Assembly: GCA_007121535.1 (NCBI GenBank)
Contig: SKKK01000414.1
Span: 1-39,562, forward strand
Length of the DNA: 39,562 nucleotides
Origin: Planctomycetaceae bacterium
Lineage (GTDB): Bacteria; Planctomycetota; Planctomycetia; Pirellulales; Pirellulaceae
Direction of reading: 5' to 3'
Part shown: piece by piece, positions 1 through 8,106 of the stretch
Layout: each line of letters starts with the position of its first letter
How positions within the stretch are numbered: position 1 is the stretch's first letter
Made by a program: the position numbers and the translations under genes
Notes under the pieces: generated by a model
Databases searched by the model: none
Told to the model about the DNA's origin: nothing
The model's input: only the letters and a program-made list of their open reading frames with translations

Positions 1-93
1 CCGCCACCGGTGCAGGACCGGTGGGGGCCGGCGCGGTGGTTGCCAAACCTGGCCGCCACCGGTGCAGGACCGGTGGGGGCCGGCGCGGTGGCG
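1..93. repeat. 52-bp tandem palindromic repeat (family B), two copies
   Basis: Two direct copies with a 52-bp period start at 1 and 53; the array may continue off the left edge. Each carries the inverted repeat CCACCGGT-gcagg-ACCGGTGG. The same core and the same 52-bp period recur at 25861-26042, so this is an interspersed family. No coding signal is seen here. Confidence 0.8.
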
Positions 94-153
94 GAACGCG
101 AACAAAAACGGCAGCACGCCAATTGGCCTTGACAGGCGTAAATTGAACACGCC

Positions 154-213
154 ACTCCCGACCCCGTTCGCCCCGACCCCGTTCGCCCGATTCTACCAAG
201 AGATATCTGGCCG
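154..213. repeat. Family C palindromic element, right half
   Basis: ACTCCCGACCCC at 154-165 is followed by a tail resembling GATTCCACCAAGAAATCT at 189-206. The same right arm and tail occur at 6777-6836 and 29993-30051. The left arm is missing, so this is a partial or decayed copy. Confidence 0.6.
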
Positions 214-226
214 CATGACTAATCGC

Positions 227-254
227 TTGCATCGCGGGACAGCGTAATTAGAAT
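227..254 (+). promoter_or_regulatory. Candidate sigma-70-like promoter of the M14 peptidase gene
   Basis: TTGCAT at 227-232 and TAGAAT at 249-254 are separated by 16 bases, 42 bases before the start codon at 297. A very similar arrangement (TTGTTG, 16 bases, TAGAAT) precedes the glutamate dehydrogenase gene. This is a pattern match only. Confidence 0.4.
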
Positions 255-296
255 CGTAATGGATTCACTTGCAACAGCCATCTTGGAGATTCTGAT

Positions 297-2855
297 ATGA
301 CGAAGTCGGCCTTACTGGTGTTTGTGCTGTTCTTGGTGGTTACGCAACTGTCGGCTCAAGAGTTGCCGTTCGGGATGGATTTCCCGCTGGATGGGGTGAC
401 TCGTTACCGGGACGAGATCCCGAAACCCGAATCGGTATTGGGGCATCGCGTGGGTGATCGCCACACGCAGCCTCACCAAATCGAAGCTTATTTCCGAGCC
501 ATCGCCCGGGTGAGCGATCGAGTTCAATTGGTCGATTACGCTCGCAGCTACCAAGGCCAACCGCTGATCTACGCCATCGTCACCTCGCCGGCCAATCACC
601 GGCGCTTGGAGCGAATTCGACAACAGAACCTGCGGATCAGTGAAATGCCCGATCGGGTGAACGTCGATCGATTGGTCGATCAAACGGCCGTCGTCTACCA
701 AGGGTACGGGGTCCATGGCGATGAATCCAGCGGACCCGAGGCGGCATTGTTGCTGCTGTATCATCTGGCCGCAGGCGAAGGCCCGGCCGTCGACCAGGTA
801 CTGGATCACGTGGTACTGCTGTTGGACCCGATGCTGAATCCCGACGGCCATCAGCGCTTTGTGACCTGGGTGAACCAGAACCGCGGCGCGTTGCCCGTCG
901 CCGACCCGCAGAACCGTGAGCATCGGCAGCCCTGGCCGGGTGGCCGTTTCAACCACTACTGGTTTGATGCCAATCGGGACTGGTTCACAGTACTGCATCC
1001 CGAAGGCCAAGGTCGACTGGAGATCCTGAATCACTGGCGGCCTCAGGTCGTGGGCGATTTCCACGAAATGGGTTCCGACGCTCATTACTTCTTTCAACCG
1101 GGCGTGCCCACTCGAGTGAATCCGAACATCCCGGCTCGCAACCAGCAATTGACGGCCGATATCGCCCAGTTTCATGCCCGCGCCTTGGACCGGCTGGGAA
1201 CCTTGTACTACACGGGTGAGACGTTCGACGACTTCTTCCCCGGCAAAGGCTCGACTTACCCCGACGTGACCGGGGCGGTCGGTATCCTGTTCGAACAGGC
1301 CTCGTCGCGGGGCCTGCGTCGGCAGACGGCCAACGGCGAACTGACCTACGCTCACACGGTCCGCAACCAATTGGCTACGTCGTTGTCGTTGCTGAAAGCC
1401 GTCGTGGAAATGCGCCCGTCCCTGCTGCAATACCAGCGCGACTTCTTCGCCGAAAGATCCGTGTTGGCAGCCCAGTATCCGGTCAAAGCGCATGTGATCG
1501 CGCTGCACCCGGACCGTACGCGAGCCCAACTGCTGGTGGAACTGCTGCAGAAGCATCGAATCCATGTTCACGAACTGAAGGGTGAACTGGAAATCGATGG
1601 CCAGACGTTCCGCGAGGGCGGCGCGTACGTAGTGCCGTTGGACCAGCCTCAATTCCGTTTGATCAAGACGCTGATGGAACGGACGCTCGAATACGAGGAC
1701 TCGGTGTTCTACGACGTATCGACCTGGACGCTGCCGTTGGCGTACGGGCTGCGGCATGGCGAACTGTCACAGGACCCCACCCCGTATCTCGGCTCGCGGC
1801 TAGATCCGATCGAACTGGATGGCGGTCGGGTGGTCGGGGGGGCAGCGGAACATGCTTACGTGATGGCGTGGGGGCGGTACTTTGCCCCGCGAGCGTTGCA
1901 CAAGCTGCAAGCCGCTGGGATCCGCACCCGAGCCACGACGCGGCCGATCACCGTCCAGCACCAGGGGCGGAGCCGAACGTTCCCGCGTGGTTCGATTGTC
2001 ATCGCCGCCGCCCAGCAGCCGTTGCCGCCGGACGAACTACACGCCTTGGTCCAACAGGTCGTTCAGGAGGACCACGTGACGGTCTGGGCACTGGATACGG
2101 GCTTGACAAAGGAAGGTCCGGATCTGGGCAGCCACGCGTCGATCCGCGTGCTCGACCCGCCGCGTTTGGCGTTGATCACCGGCGACGGTACGACGGCCAC
2201 CGAAGCGGGTCCGATCTGGCATTTGTTCGACCAGCGTTTTGGAATCCCCGTCAGCTTGTTGGACGCCTCGCAAGTACGTCGAGCGGACTTGAACCAGTAC
2301 AACACGCTGATTCTTGCCGGGGGATCGTACAGCGGCCTGCACGCCGAGACCCTTGATGCCTGGGTCCGAGCCGGAGGTCGGTTGATCGCCTTGGGCAACT
2401 CGGTGGATTGGCTGGTCCAGCACGAGCTGGCCGTCTTGGAGTCCAAACCGTTCGACGAGACGCCTTTATTGCAGGACCTGCCTTACGAGCAACTGCGAGA
2501 TGCCCGCGCGGCGCAACGGATCGGCGGCGCGATCCTGGCCGCTCGTCTGGACGTGACGCACCCCATCGCCTACGGTGTGCCCGCAACGCTGCCTCTGTTT
2601 CGTCGCCACACCTCGTTTTACGAGCCCTCGACGTCGCCGGGAACCAACGTGGGGCGGTACCTGGACCGACCGTTGCTCAGCGGCTACATGGCCGACGAAC
2701 AACTCGAGCGAGCTTCCGGCAGTGCGGCGGTCGTCGCCCAACGTCATGGCCAAGGCCGCATCGCAATCTTCCTGGACCATCCGAACTTCCGTTCGTTTTG
2801 GTACGGACCGAACGGCCTGCTGATGAACGCCGTCTTCTTCAGCCCGCTGTTTTGA
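297..2855 (+). CDS. Secreted M14 family zinc carboxypeptidase
   Basis: The protein has 852 residues. Residues 1-21 form a signal peptide (hydrophobic core ending Leu-Ser-Ala-Gln-Glu), so it is probably exported. The M14 zinc site is visible: His140 and Glu143 in HGDE, and His256 in DFHEMG. NPDG at 181-184 is typical of the M14 fold. The family cleaves C-terminal residues from peptides using one zinc ion. Residues from about 620 onward form a second domain with glutamine-amidotransferase-like strands, as in several long bacterial M14 proteins; no nucleophile was assigned there. The start is supported by GGAG at 285-288, eight bases upstream. The gene stands alone, with a candidate promoter at 227-254. 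The exact substrate cannot be told from sequence. Confidence 0.9.
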   Translation: MTKSALLVFVLFLVVTQLSAQELPFGMDFPLDGVTRYRDEIPKPESVLGHRVGDRHTQPHQIEAYFRAIARVSDRVQLVDYARSYQGQPLIYAIVTSPANHRRLERIRQQNLRISEMPDRVNVDRLVDQTAVVYQGYGVHGDESSGPEAALLLLYHLAAGEGPAVDQVLDHVVLLLDPMLNPDGHQRFVTWVNQNRGALPVADPQNREHRQPWPGGRFNHYWFDANRDWFTVLHPEGQGRLEILNHWRPQVVGDFHEMGSDAHYFFQPGVPTRVNPNIPARNQQLTADIAQFHARALDRLGTLYYTGETFDDFFPGKGSTYPDVTGAVGILFEQASSRGLRRQTANGELTYAHTVRNQLATSLSLLKAVVEMRPSLLQYQRDFFAERSVLAAQYPVKAHVIALHPDRTRAQLLVELLQKHRIHVHELKGELEIDGQTFREGGAYVVPLDQPQFRLIKTLMERTLEYEDSVFYDVSTWTLPLAYGLRHGELSQDPTPYLGSRLDPIELDGGRVVGGAAEHAYVMAWGRYFAPRALHKLQAAGIRTRATTRPITVQHQGRSRTFPRGSIVIAAAQQPLPPDELHALVQQVVQEDHVTVWALDTGLTKEGPDLGSHASIRVLDPPRLALITGDGTTATEAGPIWHLFDQRFGIPVSLLDASQVRRADLNQYNTLILAGGSYSGLHAETLDAWVRAGGRLIALGNSVDWLVQHELAVLESKPFDETPLLQDLPYEQLRDARAAQRIGGAILAARLDVTHPIAYGVPATLPLFRRHTSFYEPSTSPGTNVGRYLDRPLLSGYMADEQLERASGSAAVVAQRHGQGRIAIFLDHPNFRSFWYGPNGLLMNAVFFSPLF

Positions 2856-2931
2856 GCCGCCCCCAGTTTTCGTTGGTGTGGCTTGACGGACGCCGTGGCA
2901 GAAATCTTCTCGCCTTTCGTGCCGGGGGGTG

Positions 2932-2958
2932 TTGTCAGGCCCGGCGTATCGTTATAGT
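2932..2958 (+). promoter_or_regulatory. Candidate promoter upstream of the 827-residue membrane protein gene
   Basis: TTGTCA at 2932-2937 and TATAGT at 2953-2958 have a short 15-base spacer. The nine bases TTATAGTAC at 2952-2960 recur in the candidate promoter of the ThuA-like gene (33948-33956). The implied leader is about 140 bases. Confidence 0.3.
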
Positions 2959-3104
2959 ACGGGCTTCTGGCGGCGTCATTGCCTCTCTTTTTCCAGACGC
3001 CTCCAGAAGCAACGGGATTCGACCGATGCCAAGGCCAACTGGTTCAGCAAAGGCCGATTTCACCGGGTAGAGGTTCGACGTCATTTTGCTAGGGGGTTGA
3101 TTCG

Positions 3105-5588
3105 ATGGGGCTCCGTCCGCTCTTCCATCTTGTCGTCCACGGTTTGCTGATAGGAATCGTACTGGCCTCGCACTCCGTTCAGGCGACTGAACCAACAGCA
3201 CCGATCCGGTTCCGACAACTGGGCGTCCCTGCGGGCTTGTATCAGTACGTATCGGGGGCTTGGGGCGTGGTGGGTGTCGAGATCATCAATGCCGAAGACC
3301 AGCCTGTCGAAGTGTTGGCCGCTTGCGCTTTTTCGCCGGATCCCGACATCCAGTTTGCTCGCCGGGTGGGCATACCACCACGCACGAAGCGGCGGACCTG
3401 GATTCCTGTCCAACTGCCGCACGTCCCATCCAACCGAGAATCGATTCCCTGTTACGGTCTGTTGATCGATGATCGAAGCGGCAGAGAAGTGGTTCTGCGT
3501 CGCGAGCAGGAGGGGGTGCAGCATACGGAACTGCTGCGAGTCAATCACGATCGGCCTTTGAGCGGTTTTTTTGTCGACGAAACAAAGGAGTTCCGTTGGG
3601 GCGAGGTGGACTATGCCTACGAGGCGGCCATCGCCTACCGCACCTCGCGTGGCTTCCAGCGGCGGATGATACCGATCCAAATACGAGATCTGCCGCCGTT
3701 GCCCGAGTTGCTGGACGGGTTGGACCAGATTGTCCTGTGGAACGACCGTTTCGCCAGCGACGCCGCCATCCTCGGCCCACTTCGCAAGTGGCTGCACAAC
3801 GGTGGCGAACTGTGGGTCATGTTGGATCGGGTCGATCCGGTCAACGTGGAAAAGCTGCTGGGCCAGTCGTTTGCCTGCCAGTTGGTGGATCGCGTCGAAT
3901 TGCACGAAGTGACGATCCAAGACGCGCGCGAGGGAGTTTCCGCGATGTCGACGGTGGTTTACGAACAACCGGTGAATTTCGTGCGGGTGCTGGTGGACGA
4001 CTTGCACGTGACGCATACCGTCGACGGTTGGCCGGCGGCGTTTGAAGGTTCCGTGGGCCGCGGGCGAGTGCTGGTCACCGCACTGGATGCCCGCGCGTGG
4101 ATCGAAGAGCCTCGGATGGCACGACCATCCTGGGACGCGACGCGGATGAGTGACTACTGGCCGAACGAGCACTTGCAGTCGATGAATCTTCTGATGAACG
4201 ACCGGTCGCCGCTGGGCGAGCCGAGCATCTTTCGCGACTATTTGTCGGAGAAGATCGGCTACCGCATCGCGTCCCGTTCGTCGGTCAGCACCTTGTTGGG
4301 CCTGTTCTGCGGAGCGTTGCTGTTGGCCGGCGTCGGCCTGGCGTGGCGACGGCGATTGGAGCACTTCGCCTGGATCGCGCCGCTGCTGGCAGCCGCTGCC
4401 ACCATCCCGTTAGCAGCGTTGGGGTTGCAGGCTCAACGAGCCGTACCGTCGACAGTGGGCCAGGCGCAGTTGTTGGAAGTATCGGACGGAGCGGACCAGG
4501 TGCTTGCCAGCGGCCTGCTGGCCTTTTACGACCCGGCGATGAACGTCCCGGTGTGCGGAGTGATGCGAGGCGGGGTGTTCCATCCGGATGAAAACGCGGT
4601 GGTGGGCACCATGCGGCGAATGGTATGGTCGGACTTGGATCGATGGCGATGGGACAATCTCCGCCCCACCGCCGGCCTGTGGATGGCCGACTTTCAATGG
4701 TCCGACGAACTGGACCAACGGCTGGCCGTGCAAGGCACGTTTTCACAGCGAGGGCTCGTTGCCGCCTGGGTCGACGAACCGTTGCCACTGACCGACATGG
4801 TGATCGTCCTTCCAGGTACGCCCTGTTTGGCGGTGCGAGTCGACAACGCGGATCTGGTCGCCGGACCCGCAGACGTACTGCCGCCGGGTCGCTACGTCGC
4901 CGGTCAGTGGCTCAGCGACGAACAACGTCGTCGCCAAGCCGCATTGGAGAAGTTGCTGAGTTCCGATTCCGTGGGCGGGCAGCTTGTTCCACGTCCTTTA
5001 CTGCTGGGCTGGAGCGACCCGCTGGAGATGGACTTCCAGTTTCCCGCATCGGCACGGCCCGTCGGCGCCGCCCTATGGGCGATCCCGCTGAACATCCGGC
5101 CGGCGCGCTCCGGAGCTTCGGTCGTCATCCCGTCGCCGTTCATCGGACTGCGAGTCACCAGCATGGCGGAAGGTCACGAGGCATCGCCGTTGTATGACCA
5201 TCACCGGGGCCAGTGGATCTCGTCCAGAGTCCGATCCGAGCTATGGCTGCATTTCCAGATTCCCACGGCCGTGCTGCCGATGGAACCGGACCGAGGCCGG
5301 CTGACCTTGCACGTGACTGCCCCCGATCGCACCTTGGAGATCCGACGCATGCAAGATCTGCAAATCCATCGAATCGATTCGATCCAGAATCCGATCGGGG
5401 TGATTAACGTACCGTTGTCCGGCGACTCGCTTCCCCCGCTGGATGATCGGGGCCGTTTGACGATCGGTCTGGCCGTCAGCGGGATTCAGGATCAGACGGG
5501 CACCGTCGCGGAACAGGTCTGGAAGATTGAACGCGTCCAGTTGGAAGTCGCGGGTACAACCATGGGATCGGGAGAAGCCCATGAGTGA
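3105..5588 (+). CDS. Large secreted/membrane-anchored protein linked to an ABC transporter
   Basis: The 827-residue protein begins with a signal peptide (residues 1-27). A long extracytoplasmic region follows, with a stretch around residues 180-310 that resembles the glutamine-amidotransferase-like folds of ABC-linked membrane proteins. One or two transmembrane segments lie at about 395-445, then a large beta-rich C-terminal domain. I do not recognise a named family. The start has AGGGGG at 3091-3096 eight bases upstream. The last eight bases overlap the start of a truncated ABC ATPase copy (ATGAGTGA at 5581-5588), so it was once translationally coupled to an ATPase gene. The intact ATPase and permease follow 1.5 kb downstream. 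It is probably the accessory subunit of an ABC-2 type system, by position rather than homology. Confidence 0.6.
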   Translation: MGLRPLFHLVVHGLLIGIVLASHSVQATEPTAPIRFRQLGVPAGLYQYVSGAWGVVGVEIINAEDQPVEVLAACAFSPDPDIQFARRVGIPPRTKRRTWIPVQLPHVPSNRESIPCYGLLIDDRSGREVVLRREQEGVQHTELLRVNHDRPLSGFFVDETKEFRWGEVDYAYEAAIAYRTSRGFQRRMIPIQIRDLPPLPELLDGLDQIVLWNDRFASDAAILGPLRKWLHNGGELWVMLDRVDPVNVEKLLGQSFACQLVDRVELHEVTIQDAREGVSAMSTVVYEQPVNFVRVLVDDLHVTHTVDGWPAAFEGSVGRGRVLVTALDARAWIEEPRMARPSWDATRMSDYWPNEHLQSMNLLMNDRSPLGEPSIFRDYLSEKIGYRIASRSSVSTLLGLFCGALLLAGVGLAWRRRLEHFAWIAPLLAAAATIPLAALGLQAQRAVPSTVGQAQLLEVSDGADQVLASGLLAFYDPAMNVPVCGVMRGGVFHPDENAVVGTMRRMVWSDLDRWRWDNLRPTAGLWMADFQWSDELDQRLAVQGTFSQRGLVAAWVDEPLPLTDMVIVLPGTPCLAVRVDNADLVAGPADVLPPGRYVAGQWLSDEQRRRQAALEKLLSSDSVGGQLVPRPLLLGWSDPLEMDFQFPASARPVGAALWAIPLNIRPARSGASVVIPSPFIGLRVTSMAEGHEASPLYDHHRGQWISSRVRSELWLHFQIPTAVLPMEPDRGRLTLHVTAPDRTLEIRRMQDLQIHRIDSIQNPIGVINVPLSGDSLPPLDDRGRLTIGLAVSGIQDQTGTVAEQVWKIERVQLEVAGTTMGSGEAHE

Positions 5589-5703
5589 AACGATCGTGGA
5601 AACGCAGACGTTGACCAAGAATTACGGTGAATTCGTCGCCTTGGATCGGTTGTCGATCTCGCTGCAACGCGGGCAAATCCTGGGCTTTATTGGTCCCAAC
5701 TGA
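5581..5703 (+). pseudogene. Truncated duplicate of the ABC ATPase 5' end
   Basis: From the ribosome-binding site (GGGAG at 5570) to about 5709 the sequence matches 7073-7212, with roughly ten differences in about 130 bases. The frame encodes 40 residues and ends at TGA (5701-5703), where the intact copy has GGA for Gly41, inside the Walker A loop. The catalytic lysine and everything beyond are absent, so no functional ATPase is made. Homology stops about six bases later and unrelated sequence with an Rpn-like gene begins. It overlaps the preceding gene by eight bases. It is either a diverged partial duplication or the stub of a second ATPase gene replaced during an insertion or deletion. Confidence 0.85.
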
Positions 5704-5749
5704 GCGGGCTCGATAGATGCCACTCGGCTTTCATGGCTCTACGGGAGAA

Positions 5750-6622
5750 ATGCTCGTGTCGAAACCTTATGATGCGACGATCAAGGATTTGGCCGCGGTG
5801 GGACCGGCGGATTTTGTCTCTTGGTTCGATGGTCCTACGACCCGGGCCGTCACGGTGCTGAACGTGGATCTGTCCACGGTCACCACGGCTGCGGATGTCG
5901 TGTTCGGGATCGGCGATCCGATGGCTGAGATCTTGCACTTGGACGCGCAGGCTGGGCCATCGGCCACCAAGCACCTGGATGTGCTGGCGTATAATGTGTT
6001 GTTACACCGTCAATATCAGGTGCCGGTCCGTAGCATTGTACTGTTGCTTCGCGAGCAAGCGGTGCATCCGAATATGACCGGCCGCGTACAATATGGCACT
6101 CGCCCGGAACGTGGTAGAATGGATTTCCGGTTCGAGGTCATTCGGCTATGGGAGATCCCTGCCGATCAGTTGCTTCGCAGTTCGCTGGCAACGGCGCCGT
6201 TGGCGGTGTTGGGCAAGTTGCCCGAGACGCTTGGTTTGAAGGACGGCTTGGCAGCGGTGGTCCGGCAGTTGGCAGAGCGGCTCCAGCGCGAGTCGGCCGG
6301 ACAGGCGGATCGGCTGATGACTGCAGCATACATTTTGACGGGGCTGCGATTGAAAAGCCCGGATGAAGTGAGACAACTTTTTCAAGGAGCGTCGATAGCC
6401 ATGCGAGAATCAGTGACTTTTCAGGCGATTTTGGAAGAGGGACGTGAAGAGGGACGCGTCGAAGAACTCCATCGCACGATCCTACGGCTGGGGCATCGGC
6501 GATTTGGGGAAGGGGACGAGACGATTCGCAATCAGATCGAAGCGATGCGTGATATCGACCGGCTCGAAGATCTGACCGAGCGGCTACTGATCGTGTCGAG
6601 TTGGGATGAATTGATGGCGTGA
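5750..6622 (+). CDS. Rpn-like recombination-promoting nuclease / putative transposase (PD-(D/E)XK)
   Basis: The product of 290 residues resembles the Rpn/YhgA-like family, whose members are PD-(D/E)XK nucleases that promote recombination and are often called transposases. Family features are the block HLDAQ followed about 15 residues later by LAYNVLL, the mid-protein block EVIRLWEIPADQLL, and the C-terminal block LTERLLIVSSWDELM. A charged stretch, EEGREEGRVEEL, precedes the last helix. Most relatives have E-x-Q in the first block; here it is D-x-Q. I chose ATG at 5750 over ATG at 5717 because GGGAG lies at 5743-5747. The gene sits exactly between the dead ATPase stub and the repeats ahead of the intact ATPase. 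No clear terminal inverted repeats bound it. Confidence 0.75.
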   Translation: MLVSKPYDATIKDLAAVGPADFVSWFDGPTTRAVTVLNVDLSTVTTAADVVFGIGDPMAEILHLDAQAGPSATKHLDVLAYNVLLHRQYQVPVRSIVLLLREQAVHPNMTGRVQYGTRPERGRMDFRFEVIRLWEIPADQLLRSSLATAPLAVLGKLPETLGLKDGLAAVVRQLAERLQRESAGQADRLMTAAYILTGLRLKSPDEVRQLFQGASIAMRESVTFQAILEEGREEGRVEELHRTILRLGHRRFGEGDETIRNQIEAMRDIDRLEDLTERLLIVSSWDELMA

Positions 6623-6730
6623 TACGCGGACCGTCCCTCCCTTTTTCTGGCATTATAACTCGTCCAGCCTCATCGCCTCGTCCGTATAACCCCACCTTTG
6701 GAGATTGATCGCGTGCTCGACAAGAGGGCA

Positions 6731-6840
6731 GGAAGTCGTTTTCGGACAACGATCATCCACATGGAAAGCGGGTGACCCGAAAACGACTCCCGACCCGTCT
6801 CGACGGATTCCACCAAAAAATTATCTGGCCGGGTCCTTGT
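6731..6840. repeat. Family C palindromic element, complete copy
   Basis: The left arm GGAAGTCGTTTTCGG (6731-6745) pairs with CCGAAAACGACTCC (6777-6790), followed by CGACCCG and the tail GATTCCACCAA...CTGGCCGGGT ending near 6836. The same arms and tail are found at 29953-30051 and, in part, at 154, 11903 and 21389. Confidence 0.75.
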
Positions 6841-6879
6841 GATCAGGTCTTGACTGATCACCTATCCAATGCGGACACT

Positions 6880-7053
6880 CTTAGGATCGGCAAAGAAATA
6901 ACTGAGCGGGATGGCGCTAGCCACCGGTCCCCAGTGAGCGGAATGGCGCTAGCCACCGGTCCCCAGTGAGCGGAATGGCGCTAGCCACCGGTACCCGTGC
7001 GGCGAAAAAACCGGCGGCTAGCGCCGTTCCGCTCATTTGCCGATCCGTAAGAC
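6880..7053. repeat. Family A palindromic element with GCTAGC cores
   Basis: Three direct 32-bp units (6904, 6936, 6968; GAGCGGAATGGCGCTAGCC...) face one inverted unit at about 7009-7036. The outer ends also match: CTTAGGATCGGCAA on the left and TTGCCGATCCGTAAG on the right. The whole can fold into one long hairpin. It fills the space between the Rpn-like gene and the ABC ATPase start at 7084. Confidence 0.8.
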
Positions 7054-7083
7054 CAGACTTGGCGATTTCAACGGGAGCTGGCG

Positions 7084-8043
7084 ATGAGTGAAACGGTAGT
7101 GGAAACGCAGGCGTTGACCAAGAAGTACGGTGAATTCGTCGCCTTGGATCGGTTGTCGATCTCGCTGCAACGCGGGCAGATCCTGGGTTTTATCGGGCCC
7201 AACGGAGCGGGCAAGACGACGGCGATCAAGATCCTGGTCGGCTTGGCGCGACCGACGGCCGGCCAAGCACGGATCGCGGGCGTGGATTGTGTCCGCGAGG
7301 CTCGCAAGATCAAGCATCTGGTCGGCTACATGCCCGACCGCTTCGGGAGTTACGACAATATGCGGGTCCGCGAGTATCTGGACTTTTTCGGGGCGGCGTT
7401 CAAGATTCCTTGGCAACGACGCAAACAACGGATCGACCAGGTGTTGGAAACGACCGGTTCGACCTACATGGCCGATCGGTTCGTCGAAACGCTCAGCCAC
7501 GGCATGCAGCAGCGGATCGGGATCGCTCGTACGCTGCTGCACGATCCCGAAGTGCTGATCTTGGACGAACCGGCCAATGGTCTGGATCCTCAAGCGCGGA
7601 TCGAGATGCGGGAACTGCTGTTGCAGTTGGCCGCGATGGGCAAGACGCTGATCGTGACCAGCCATATCCTGCCTGAGTTGTCGCGGATCTGCGATCGGGT
7701 CGCCATCCTGACTCAGGGACGCTTGCGAGCCAGCGGGACGATGGACGAGATCATGACGCAGGTCCGTCAGAAACGGCTGATCGAAGTCCAGTTGCCCGGC
7801 CACGCTCAGTTCCAACAGGCCGCGCAGACGCTGGCCCAAGCGCTGGGTGACCGAGCGACTGTGGTGCCGTCCGAAGCCGAAGCGATCTTGCGGTTCGAGA
7901 CGGATCGGCCGGATGAGGATCTGGGCGAGGTGCTGACGCTGTTGGTCACTTCCGGAATTCGTGTGTCGCAGTTCCGTGCGGTTGTGTCGGATCTGGAAGA
8001 CGCGTTCTTGACGGTCACACGCAACGAGGCCGAGGCGGCGTGA
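7084..8043 (+). CDS. ABC transporter ATP-binding protein (ABC-2 type)
   Basis: The 319-residue ATPase carries Walker A GPNGAGKTT (38-46), signature LSHGMQQR (137-144) and Walker B VLILDEP (157-163), followed by an accessory domain to the C-terminus. It hydrolyses ATP in the cytoplasm to drive the membrane partner encoded immediately downstream. The ribosome-binding site GGGAG at 7073-7077 precedes ATG at 7084. The first 130 bases exist as a dead duplicate at 5581. The family includes exporters and gliding-type complexes; the cargo is unknown. Confidence 0.93.
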   Translation: MSETVVETQALTKKYGEFVALDRLSISLQRGQILGFIGPNGAGKTTAIKILVGLARPTAGQARIAGVDCVREARKIKHLVGYMPDRFGSYDNMRVREYLDFFGAAFKIPWQRRKQRIDQVLETTGSTYMADRFVETLSHGMQQRIGIARTLLHDPEVLILDEPANGLDPQARIEMRELLLQLAAMGKTLIVTSHILPELSRICDRVAILTQGRLRASGTMDEIMTQVRQKRLIEVQLPGHAQFQQAAQTLAQALGDRATVVPSEAEAILRFETDRPDEDLGEVLTLLVTSGIRVSQFRAVVSDLEDAFLTVTRNEAEAA

Positions 8044-8106
8044 CGCGACAAAGAGTTCGCCGGATCGGCGTTGATCCGATCATACAATAGAAAAGGAGAA
8101 ACCACG

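Noticed and set aside
62-247. Small open frame of 61 codons
   Set aside because: It is made largely of repeat families B and C and has no ribosome-binding site.
312-1757. Antisense open frame opposite the M14 peptidase
   Set aside because: Shadow of a GC-rich gene; no motifs, no ribosome-binding site.
3081-4364. Antisense open frame opposite the 827-residue protein gene
   Set aside because: Composition typical of a shadow frame, with no recognisable domain.
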